Source of the DNA: JAPSGM01 sp963777045
GTDB lineage: Bacteria; Chloroflexota; Limnocylindria; QHBO01
NCBI GenBank assembly: GCA_963777045.1
Contig: CAVZPD010000022.1
Span: 248,001-312,000 of the forward strand
Length of the DNA stretch: 64,000 nucleotides
Reading direction: 5' to 3'
Shown piece after piece: positions 54,949-64,000 of the stretch. The notes beneath the pieces were generated by a model. That model did not search any database. It was not told the origin of the DNA and saw nothing but the letters and a program-made list of their open reading frames with translations. Positions within the stretch are counted from its first letter, which is position 1, and every line of letters starts with the position of its first letter. The position numbers and the translations under genes were made by a program.

Positions 54949-55353
54949 ATGGCAACCAAGACCGACAAGACCGATGCGCAGTGGCGCAGCGAGCTGACGC
55001 CCGAGCAGTTCCACGTGCTGCGCGAGAAGGGGACGGAGCGCGCCTTCACCGGTGCCTACTGGGACGACCACACGCCTGGGGTGTACCGATGTGCCGGCTG
55101 CGGTGCCGAGCTCTTCCGCAGCGACACCAAGTTCGAGTCCGGCTCCGGCTGGCCCTCCTTCTTCGAGCCGGCGGACTCCGATGCCGTGGAGACGGCGACG
55201 GATCGTTCCTGGTTCATGAACCGGACCGAGGTCCACTGTGCGACGTGCGGCGGCCACCTCGGGCACATCTTCGATGATGGTCCGACGCCCACCGGGCAGC
55301 GCTACTGCATCAACTCGGCGGCTCTGAAACTGGATCCCAACCCCCAGGACTAG
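54949..55353 (+). CDS. msrB: Peptide-methionine (R)-S-oxide reductase
   Basis: This 134-residue protein has the full SelR/MsrB domain: ERAFTGAYWDDHTPGVYRCAGCGAELF, SGSGWPSFFEP and VHCATCGGHLGHIF with the two zinc Cys-x2-Cys pairs. The active-site Cys120 is in RYCINSAAL. It repairs methionine-R-sulfoxide in oxidised proteins. There is no signal peptide, so it acts in the cytoplasm. Confidence 0.96.
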   Translation: MATKTDKTDAQWRSELTPEQFHVLREKGTERAFTGAYWDDHTPGVYRCAGCGAELFRSDTKFESGSGWPSFFEPADSDAVETATDRSWFMNRTEVHCATCGGHLGHIFDDGPTPTGQRYCINSAALKLDPNPQD

Positions 55354-55387
55354 TCGCCCGCGACCGACAGCTGTCACGAGGCCCGGT

Positions 55388-55393
55388 TAGCCT
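55388..55393 (+). promoter_or_regulatory. -10 box for leaderless patatin-like transcript
   Basis: TAGCCT followed by exactly 6 nt and the ATG at 55400; no Shine-Dalgarno. Confidence 0.45.
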
Positions 55394-55399
55394 TTCGGC

Positions 55400-56380
55400 A
55401 TGACCAGGCGGATCCTCTCGATCGACGGCGGCGGAGTGCGCGGCGTCATTCCAGCCGTCGCGCTGGCTGCCATGGAATCGGCCACGGGGTCCACCGTCCG
55501 TGACGAATTCGACTTCCTGGCCGGGACGTCGACCGGTGCGCTGATCGCCGGCGCCTCGGCCAGCGGCATGCCTGCCGCGGAGATCGTGGAGCTGTACCTG
55601 GAGCGAGCTCCGCAGCTCTTCCGTCGAACGCCGGTCGTCACGACCCTGCGGCGCGTGGTCGCCGGCCACGCCTACGATGTCGGTGAGCTCCATCGGCTGG
55701 TTCGCCGCGAGATGGATCGCCACGGGGCGGGGGAGTGGCGGCTCAACGACGTCCCGAACGACATCATGGTGACTGCCAAGGGGCTGCCGGACGGGCACCA
55801 GTGGTACTTCGTCCGCGACGTCCCGGATCAGAACGCCTGTCGCACCGGCGACCTGCGACTCGTCGACTGCCTGACGGCGTCGGCGGCTGCGCCAACCTAC
55901 TTCCAGCCGGCCACCGTCGGCGGCCTGGAGGATCGGGGTCCCATGCTGGACGGCGGCACGGGCGTGGCCGGGAACCCGGTCTACCAGGCCTGCGTGGAGG
56001 CGTTCGGCTACGCCCGCGGCTACGATCCCGCCGACACGATCGTCGTCTCGCTGGGGACCGGCCAGTTCTTCGATCGCCGCCGGCCGACCTGGCTCTACAG
56101 CTGGCTCGGCTGGGTCCTCGCCGAGCTGCTGCGCTCGCCCGGGGAGCAGCAGACGGAGCTGGTGGACCGTCACTTCCCCGGCGCAACCTTCTACCGCATC
56201 GACGTGCGCCTGCCGCGCGACGTGCCGCTCGACGATGCCCGACGCGTGCGGGAGCTGCGGGAGATCGGCGAGCAGCTCGCCGCACGCCTCGACTGGCCCG
56301 CAATCCTCGCGGGGCGAGACGCGGAATGGCTCGTCACGCAGCGCAGCCGGGGTGCCAGGGGCTACGCGCAGGAGCTGTGA
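55400..56380 (+). CDS. Patatin-like phospholipase
   Basis: This 326-residue protein has the patatin elements in order. The oxyanion loop is DGGGVRG near residue 10. The nucleophile Ser44 is in GTSTGALI, and the catalytic Asp184 is in LDGGTG. A Ser-Asp dyad hydrolase acting on membrane lipids is expected. The sequence type resembles CapV/FabD-like patatins, but no nucleotide cyclase or other anti-phage partner lies beside it, so a housekeeping lipase is as likely. Confidence 0.88.
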   Translation: MTRRILSIDGGGVRGVIPAVALAAMESATGSTVRDEFDFLAGTSTGALIAGASASGMPAAEIVELYLERAPQLFRRTPVVTTLRRVVAGHAYDVGELHRLVRREMDRHGAGEWRLNDVPNDIMVTAKGLPDGHQWYFVRDVPDQNACRTGDLRLVDCLTASAAAPTYFQPATVGGLEDRGPMLDGGTGVAGNPVYQACVEAFGYARGYDPADTIVVSLGTGQFFDRRRPTWLYSWLGWVLAELLRSPGEQQTELVDRHFPGATFYRIDVRLPRDVPLDDARRVRELREIGEQLAARLDWPAILAGRDAEWLVTQRSRGARGYAQEL

Positions 56381-56387
56381 GGATGGC

Positions 56388-56789
56388 TCAGAACGGGAGG
56401 GAGGCGAGCACCGCCGCCACGCCGACAATCGCGCTTCCAAGCCCGATCGCCAGCGCCTTGCGACGGTCGGCACGGCGCGCCGCCTGGTCCTCGACCGACG
56501 AGGTGCGGTCGTGGCCCGCCTCGCCGAAATTGAAGACCCCGCGCCAGCCGTAGTCGGCGCAGAACCGGGTGGCGGCCTGCAGGTAGCCGGCCGCCCCAAT
56601 GGCGGCAGGCAGGAAGAGGACCAGTCGGCTCCAGGTTGGTGCATCGGCCCAGGCCAGCCCCACGCCCAGCACCAAGGTCGCTGCCGCGCCGGCGTGCCCG
56701 ACAGCCCGGCGCCGCGCGATCTCGGCCGGACCGATGTTGCAGGCACCGGCGCGGTACTGGTCGACGTAGGTCATCGCGAGCTCACTCAT
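56388..56789 (-). CDS. Conserved small membrane protein, unknown function
   Basis: The 133-residue product starts MSELAMTYVDQYRAGACNIGPAEIARRRAVGHAG. Two TM segments follow (AAATLVLGVGLAW, LVLFLPAAIGAAGYLQ), then FCADYGWRGVFNFG, a basic loop and a C-terminal hydrophobic helix. The cysteine plus CNIGPAEIARR and GVFNFG blocks look conserved, as in small hypothetical proteins of high-GC bacteria. TACACT lies 4 nt before the ATG. Convergent with the patatin gene. Confidence 0.65.
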   Translation of the reverse strand: MSELAMTYVDQYRAGACNIGPAEIARRRAVGHAGAAATLVLGVGLAWADAPTWSRLVLFLPAAIGAAGYLQAATRFCADYGWRGVFNFGEAGHDRTSSVEDQAARRADRRKALAIGLGSAIVGVAAVLASLPF

Positions 56790-56809
56790 GACCAGTGTAC
56801 GCAGCGGGG

Positions 56810-57475
56810 CTACGCGCGGATCGATGGCTGGCGCTGATAGACCGCGGTTCGCCAGAACCAGCCTGCGTGAGCGCTGCTCAGCTCGAGCCCGGCGGCTCCG
56901 ACCAGGCTGTCGATCAGCGACTGGCGGTGGACATGCATCCGGTACGGGTTGCGGAAGAGCCGATAGCCGAGGTTGCCCACCGTCGCCAGCAGTCGCGTCC
57001 ACCATCGGTCCACCGGGTGGACGACCCCGTACAGGCGTCGTGCGCGGGCGCTCGAGAGGCCGATGAGGCGCCGCGCGTCGGGGTAGCAGCAGATGACGCG
57101 GTCCAGGGTGACGATGTCCGCCGGCTGGACCTCGTCGGCAAGCGCGGTGAAGTCGCCATGCAGGAACGCGGTGCGATCCCCCCATCCCAGCTCCTCGGCC
57201 TCGGCGCGCGCCACCGCCAGGTACGGGCCCGATGCGTCGACGTCGGTGCTGTGGGCGACGCCGGCCTTGAGCAGCTCCAGCTGGACGGCACCGATGCCGC
57301 CACCGATGTCGAGCAGCGTGGCGTCTTCCACACCGCGCGCGATGAGCTCGTCGACGAGCCGCCTGGTGGTGGCATCCGGCCCATCCGCACGGTAGGCCAG
57401 GAGGTCGCGTCGGGCCTCCTCGTCGTTGAACTGCGCGTCGTAGTCGACGCGGCAGCAGCAACCTGGGTTCGGCAT
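56810..57475 (-). CDS. SAM-dependent methyltransferase
   Basis: From the ATG at 57475 (MPNPGCCCRVDYDAQFNDEEARRDL) the 221-residue product has the class I motif LLDIGGGIGAVQLELLKAG, followed by STDVDASGPYLAVAR and VTLDRVICCYPD. The start is cysteine-rich and the C-terminal half contains paired aromatics (WWTRLL, WFWRT). The overall pattern resembles the BchM/Mg-protoporphyrin-methyltransferase-like branch. No other pigment gene is present, so the substrate is unknown. TACACT at 6 nt indicates a leaderless start. Confidence 0.8.
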   Translation of the reverse strand: MPNPGCCCRVDYDAQFNDEEARRDLLAYRADGPDATTRRLVDELIARGVEDATLLDIGGGIGAVQLELLKAGVAHSTDVDASGPYLAVARAEAEELGWGDRTAFLHGDFTALADEVQPADIVTLDRVICCYPDARRLIGLSSARARRLYGVVHPVDRWWTRLLATVGNLGYRLFRNPYRMHVHRQSLIDSLVGAAGLELSSAHAGWFWRTAVYQRQPSIRA

Positions 57476-57481
57476 GCAACG

Positions 57482-57487
57482 AGTGTA
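57482..57487 (-). promoter_or_regulatory. -10 box for leaderless methyltransferase transcript
   Basis: On the minus strand TACACT is followed by exactly 6 nt and the ATG at 57475. It lies between the gene and the terminator hairpin of the upstream operon. Confidence 0.5.
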
Positions 57488-57494
57488 GTTGGTT

Positions 57495-57518
57495 GCCGCC
57501 GGGCATCTCCCCGGCGGC
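57495..57518 (-). terminator. Hairpin terminator of the carbamoyl operon
   Basis: GCCGCCGGG and CCCGGCGGC are perfect 9-base arms around a 6-base loop, 7 bp after the carbamate kinase stop. No T tract. Confidence 0.6.
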
Positions 57519-57524
57519 GCATTC

Positions 57525-58471
57525 CTACGCCAGGATCCGCGTACCGCTCTCGCCGGCCAGCGCCCCCTCCATGTTCTGGGGCGAGGTGATGATCGCCTCG
57601 CCACCGGTGTGCTCCAGGAACTCGATGCAGGCTTCGATCTTGGGTGCCATGGAGCCGGGCGCGAAGTGGGTCCCGGCTGCCAGGTACTCCTTGGCCTCGG
57701 CCAGCGTCATGCTGTCCAGCCAGCGCTGCTCCGGCTTTCCCCAATCGAGCGCCACGCGGTCGACGGCGGTCGAGATCATGAACACGTCGGCGCGCAGGTT
57801 GATGGCCAGCAGCGCCGAGGCGAAGTCCTTGTCGATCACCGCCGCCACCCCGCGCATGTCGCCGTGCTCGTCGGTGACGACGGGAATGCCGCCACCGCCC
57901 ACGGTGATCACCACGAAGTCGTCGCGCAGCAGCGCCTTGACGGCGCGCTCCTCGACGATGCGCAGCGGCCGGGGCGATGGGACGACGCGACGCCAGCCGC
58001 GGCCGGCATCCTCGCGCACATCCCATCCGTCCCGCTCCCTCCGGGCCCTGGCTGTCGATTCGTCCATGAAGGTACCGATGGGCTTTGACGGCGTTGCGAA
58101 GGCGGGATCGTCGGCAGCGACCTCGACCTGCGTCACCACGGTGACCGCCTGGCGGTCGATCCGCAGCCGCCGGAAGTCGTGTGCCAGGTTCTGCTGCAGC
58201 TCGTAGCCGATGGCGCCCTGCGTATCGGCGTCGCAGACGTCGAGGGGGACCTCGTGCAGCTCATGGGCGGCCAGCTCCGAGCGACGCAGGATGAAGCCGA
58301 CCTGCGGCCCGTTGCCGTGGCCGATCGCGACGTTCCAGCCGTCCTTGATGATCCGCGCGATATGGCCGCTCGTCTCGCCGAGCGCCAGGTACTGATCGGG
58401 AACCGACTGGTGCTGCGCGTCCCGGATGAGCGAGTTGCCGCCGATGGCGACCACCAGCGTGTTCTTGGCCA

Positions 58472-58472
<1 letters not shown>
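57525..58472 (-). CDS. arcC: Carbamate kinase
   Basis: This 315-residue amino-acid-kinase-fold protein starts NTLVVAIGGNSLI. Family blocks are IGHGNGPQVGFILRRSEL, KPIGTFMD, RVVPSPRPLRIVE, VITVGGGGIPVV and VIDKDFASALLAINLRADVFMISTAVDRV. It converts carbamoyl phosphate plus ADP to ATP, CO2 and ammonia in the catabolic direction. The ATG overlaps the upstream carbamoyltransferase stop (TGATG). In this context it is equivalent to YqeA/AllK-type kinases of purine or ureide catabolism. Confidence 0.92.
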
Positions 58473-59461
<989 letters not shown>

Positions 59462-59479
59462 CGGTCAGTCCTCCCGCGC

Positions 59480-60433
59480 CTACTCGGCCGCGCCGAGGAC
59501 GAGGGCCAGGAGCGCCATGCGCAGCACGACGCCATTGCTCGCCTCGGCCCAGTAGCGCTGGTGCCGCGTCTCGTCGACGTCGGCGGTGAGCTCGTCCATG
59601 CGCGGCAGGGAGTGCAGGATCATCGAGCTGCGCTTCGCCTTCTCGCGCATCAGCCTGGCGGTGACCTGGTACTCCTTCGGGGTGAGCGCCACGTTCTCGC
59701 CGCGCTCGACGCGGGACTGCGTGTAGTCGGCCTGGACGACAGGCTCCATGTAGATGATGTCCGCCTCGCCGATGACCTCGGGCACCGACTCCGCCTCGCG
59801 GTACGCCACGCTCATCTCGTCCAGCTCCGCCTTGAACTCCGGCTTGAGCGCCATGTCGGGTGGCGAGACGACGATCGCTTCGGCGTCGAACTGCGAGAGC
59901 GCGTGCAGGATCGAGTGCATGGTCCGCATCCGCATGTCGCCGATGAGCAGGTAGGTCAGGCCGTCGAGCGTGCCGCGCTCGAGCAGGACGGTGTACAGGT
60001 CGGTCAGGACCTGGGTCGGGTGCTGGCCCCAGCCGTCACCGCAGTTGATGATCGGGACTGATGACCACTTCGCCGCCTCGGCGGGTGCGCCCTCCGTGAA
60101 GTGCCGGATGGCGATCACGTCGCCGTACGACTCCAGCATGCGGAAGGTGTCCTTGAGCGACTCCTGGTAGAAGTCGCCGGCGCGAGTCATCTTCGCGTCG
60201 CTGAAGCCCAGGACGTGGCCGCCCAGCCGGTGCATGGCCGCCTCCGTCGAGAGCCGGGTGCGGGTCGACGGCTGGTAGAAGGCGGTGAGGAGCGTCTTCT
60301 CGCGCAGCAGGTCCGTGTTTCGCCGGTTCGCGGCGTGGGGTCGAAGGTCGTTGGCGACCTCGAAGACCCGGAAGAAGTCCTCGCGCGAAAAGTCCTTGAG
60401 GGTCAGGATGTCCCGACCGATGAAGCTCCTCAT
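59480..60433 (-). CDS. Aspartate-carbamoyltransferase-like enzyme
   Basis: This 317-residue protein has STRTR in FYQPSTRTRLSTEAAMHRLGGHVLGF and NCGDGWGQHPTQVLTDLYTV with the canonical HPTQ. LLIGDMRMRTMHSILHAL is the ATCase block, and LPRMDELTADVDETRHQRYW that of class B/C aspartate carbamoyltransferase. On sequence alone it would be called PyrB. Its place between a PLP enzyme and a YgeW-like protein, with no other pyrimidine gene, suggests a catabolic or alternative acceptor. The ATG overlaps the upstream stop (ATGA). Confidence 0.82.
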   Translation of the reverse strand: MRSFIGRDILTLKDFSREDFFRVFEVANDLRPHAANRRNTDLLREKTLLTAFYQPSTRTRLSTEAAMHRLGGHVLGFSDAKMTRAGDFYQESLKDTFRMLESYGDVIAIRHFTEGAPAEAAKWSSVPIINCGDGWGQHPTQVLTDLYTVLLERGTLDGLTYLLIGDMRMRTMHSILHALSQFDAEAIVVSPPDMALKPEFKAELDEMSVAYREAESVPEVIGEADIIYMEPVVQADYTQSRVERGENVALTPKEYQVTARLMREKAKRSSMILHSLPRMDELTADVDETRHQRYWAEASNGVVLRMALLALVLGAAE

Positions 60434-61832
60434 GGATGCCCTCCGTTGGTAGGCGCTTGCCGGCGAACGCCGGTGAAGATGACGGCGACCGATTCGCCGG
60501 GGCGAATCTCGCCACGTCGTTGCAGTTCGAGAACGCCGGCCAGGCCGGCCGTGCCGGTGTGGTCGGCATCGATGCCGGTGGCCTCGCGGCCGGTCCGGTT
60601 GGCTTCCGCCAGGGTTGCCTCGTCGACCACCAGCGGTCGCCCGTCGCTCAGCAGCATCCCGCGCGTGACGGCGAGCCAGTCATACGTCTCGTCGTCGAGG
60701 ATGCCGTGGGCCAGGCTCCGCGGCTCCGACTCCCAGGGCCACATGAAATCGGCCCGATGTTGCGCAGCCGCTGCCAGGGCCTCGGCGACGGCACGAGGCG
60801 TCGGATTCGGGCCGAGCGCGGCCGCCAGGCGCCCGTGGGCTCGGGCGAGGGGCGCCGCGCCAAGCGTCTGCACGGTGTGGAAGCGGGGCATCCGGGCGAT
60901 GACGCCCAGGCGATGCGCCTCGGACAACGAGCCGACGAGGGCCGAGGCCAACGCCCCACCACCCACCTGCACGACCACGTGGTCGAGCGGCTCGTTGCCT
61001 GCCACGAGGTCGCTCACGATCTCCCAGCCGAGCGTCATCCCGCCCTCGATGGCCATCCCGTTCAGGTTGCCCTGGCAGGTGAACGGGAAGGCGCCGGCGT
61101 GGAGCTCGGCGAGCAGGCGTCGGTAGGTGGGATCGCCGGCTTCCCCCGGCTCCCGCGGGCAGACGACGATCTCCGCGTCCAGCGCCCGCAGGCGTTCGAC
61201 GACGACCTCGTCCGCATCCGGCGGGATGAAGACGCGCAGCGGTCGCTCGGCCGCGTGCGCGACCACGGCTGCCGCCAGGGCCGCGTTTCCGCAGCTCGCG
61301 ATGGCGAGCGGATAGGCGGCGGTCGGTGACGCGTCGCCCGCAAGCTCGAGCTCCAACAGCGTCCCGAAGAGATGCCGTGCCTTGTGCGACCCGGAGACGT
61401 TGCCGGTCTCGTCCTTGACGAGCAGCGGTCCCGGGAGGCCGAGCTGCGCGGCGAGGCCGTCGGCCCGCGCGAAGGGCGTCACGCGGAATCCGTGGCCGTC
61501 GACGGCGGCGATGCGCGCATCCATGCGGCGGATGAACGAGGCGATCTCGCCGTCCGACCAGCCGTTCATGCGGGCGCGGTGGTACCCGTAGCTCAGGGTG
61601 CGGTAGCGCACGAAGGGGTTCGCTTCGTCGCCGGCAGGGAAGCGCAGGCGGGAGGCGTCCAGCTCTCGCTCCAGGACGTGGTCGACGTCGTCCCCGGGGC
61701 GCGCCATCGGGCAGGCGAGCAGGATGGCGTCGTCTTCCGGAAGCCGGTAGCCGCAGCCGTGGCAGACGAGCCGGATCGGAAGACTGCCGCGCGTGGTCTG
61801 GGGTTGGGTGGCCACCGAAGGGGAGGGCGGGA

Positions 61833-61836
<4 letters not shown>
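60430..61836 (-). CDS. PLP-dependent lyase/synthase (threonine-synthase-like)
   Basis: This 468-residue fold-type II PLP enzyme has a zinc-finger-like start (RLVCHGCGYRLPEDD...C). The Schiff-base Lys is in DETGNVSGSHKARHL, the phosphate-binding loop region in AIASCGNAALAAAVVAHAAE, and VVQVGGGALASALVGSL is the later Gly loop. It resembles threonine synthase and diaminopropionate ammonia-lyase relatives. In the operon it may deaminate an amino acid released during ureide breakdown. It overlaps both neighbours by 4 bp. Confidence 0.8.
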
Positions 61837-63332
<1,496 letters not shown>

Positions 63333-63480
63333 TTGCGGCAACTCCGTTTGGCGACCGACGGCCCTGTTGCGGCGGGACCAACGGCACGCGCCGCCACCAC
63401 GGCCTGCCCATAGAGTCGTGAACGGACCGGACCAGGGCCTAGGGCCACATGGCCCGCCCCCGGCAGGCTGAGGCGACCGA

Positions 63481-64000
63481 ATGCGGCTGACGCTCAACGG
63501 ACGCGAGATCGAGATAGAGGCGCGGCCCGCGAGCAGCCTCCTTGAGCTGCTGCGCGAGGGATGCGGCCTGCGGTCCATGAAGGACGGATGCGCGCCCGAG
63601 GGGTCGTGCGGCGCCTGCACGGTCATGGTCGACGGGCGGCCCGTCGTGTCGTGCGCCCAGCCGGCCGAACGAGCCGCGGGACGCACGATCGTCACGCTCG
63701 AGGGCCTCCCGCAGGACGCCCGCCAGGCATGGGCCGATGCGTTCATCGCCAGCGGCGGTTCGCAGTGCGGCTACTGCACGCCCGGGATCGTCATGAAGGC
63801 CGAGGGCCTCCTCGCACGCGAGCCAAGTCCGTCGCGCGACGAGATCGCGAAGGCGCTGGCCGGCAACCTCTGCCGCTGCACCGGGTACGTGAAGGTGATC
63901 GCGGCCATCGAGGCGGTCGCCGCAGGGCGCCGCGGGTCCTTGCGCGTCACGGACGACCCCGCCGCGCCGGCCGAGCCAGCCGAGTCGGGCTTGATCGGCG
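63481..64000 (+). CDS. Xanthine-dehydrogenase-type [2Fe-2S] protein, cut by window edge
   Basis: The first 173 residues hold both [2Fe-2S] domains of molybdenum hydroxylases. The plant-ferredoxin-type domain has CAPEGSCGACTVMVDG and the four-helix domain has SQCGYCTPGIVMKAEG with NLCRCTGYVKV. The frame continues past residue 160 through an Ala/Pro linker without a stop at the edge. A fused molybdopterin-binding domain may therefore follow, as in single-chain XdhD-like enzymes. GAGG lies 6 nt before the ATG. Divergent from the carbamoyl operon. Confidence 0.88.
   Translation, partial: MRLTLNGREIEIEARPASSLLELLREGCGLRSMKDGCAPEGSCGACTVMVDGRPVVSCAQPAERAAGRTIVTLEGLPQDARQAWADAFIASGGSQCGYCTPGIVMKAEGLLAREPSPSRDEIAKALAGNLCRCTGYVKVIAAIEAVAAGRRGSLRVTDDPAAPAEPAESGLIG

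Overview
The window is high-GC bacterial chromosome with short intergenic gaps and long runs of genes that overlap by 4 bp (ATGA). No phylogenetic marker was searched. The gene mix (NrdR, Mycobacterium-like dCTP deaminase, DUF951, DUF3090, two DUF881-type proteins, a peptidase-MA-like protein, Thr/Pro-rich exported proteins) suggests Chloroflexota, perhaps a Limnocylindria/Ellin6529-type lineage; a deep actinobacterium is the main alternative. Several genes carry one or more single-base frameshifts inside otherwise well-conserved products, so residual sequencing or assembly indels are likely.

Layout. 1-3.7 kb: a partial gene, a frameshifted fasciclin protein, nrdR, dcd, a metallo-beta-lactamase-fold hydrolase, a cupredoxin lipoprotein and a glutaredoxin-like protein. 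3.77-10.2 kb: tRNA-Arg(CCT) followed by three related repeats of about 80 bp. Each ends in a copy of the tRNA 3' end; two copies match it exactly over 17 bp and one is degenerate. They bracket two cargo modules: a PadR regulator with an ABC exporter, and a secreted protein with an AraC regulator. No integrase is visible. 10.6-14.4 kb: aquaporin, then a leftward cupredoxin / multi-TM CxxC protein / CcdA / SMR operon. 15-26.9 kb: two rightward operons, one with an orphan oligopeptide-binding protein, a peptidase-MA-like protein and two DUF881-like proteins, the other with TldD/TldE, DUF951, MFS, GT2 and an amidohydrolase. 27-35.6 kb: ABC-2 exporter, MurJ, a DsbB-TlpA-C39 peptidase operon, a cation-efflux protein and tRNA-Val(GAC). 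35.7-40.3 kb: a c-di-AMP-receptor-like protein and an iron-type ABC importer. 40.3-57.5 kb: ribokinase, class V aminotransferase, HAD phosphatase, LigD, an HTH-TPR regulator, a candidate small RNA, DUF3090, a dual-specificity phosphatase, a Thr/Pro-repeat protein with a sortase-like tail, a RecB-like nuclease/helicase, MsrB, patatin and a methyltransferase.

57.5-64 kb: a tight leftward operon of two PLP enzymes, two carbamoyltransferases and a carbamate kinase, divergent from the start of a xanthine-dehydrogenase-type [2Fe-2S] protein. This resembles the YgeW/YqeA/Xdh purine or ureide catabolic loci, in which a carbamoyl group is passed to carbamate kinase to yield ATP.

A recurrent expression signature is a -10-like TANNNT placed exactly 6-7 nt before an ATG with no Shine-Dalgarno sequence, indicating widespread leaderless mRNAs. 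At two loci the same signature precedes a 6-7 codon upstream ORF whose stop overlaps the start of the main gene.
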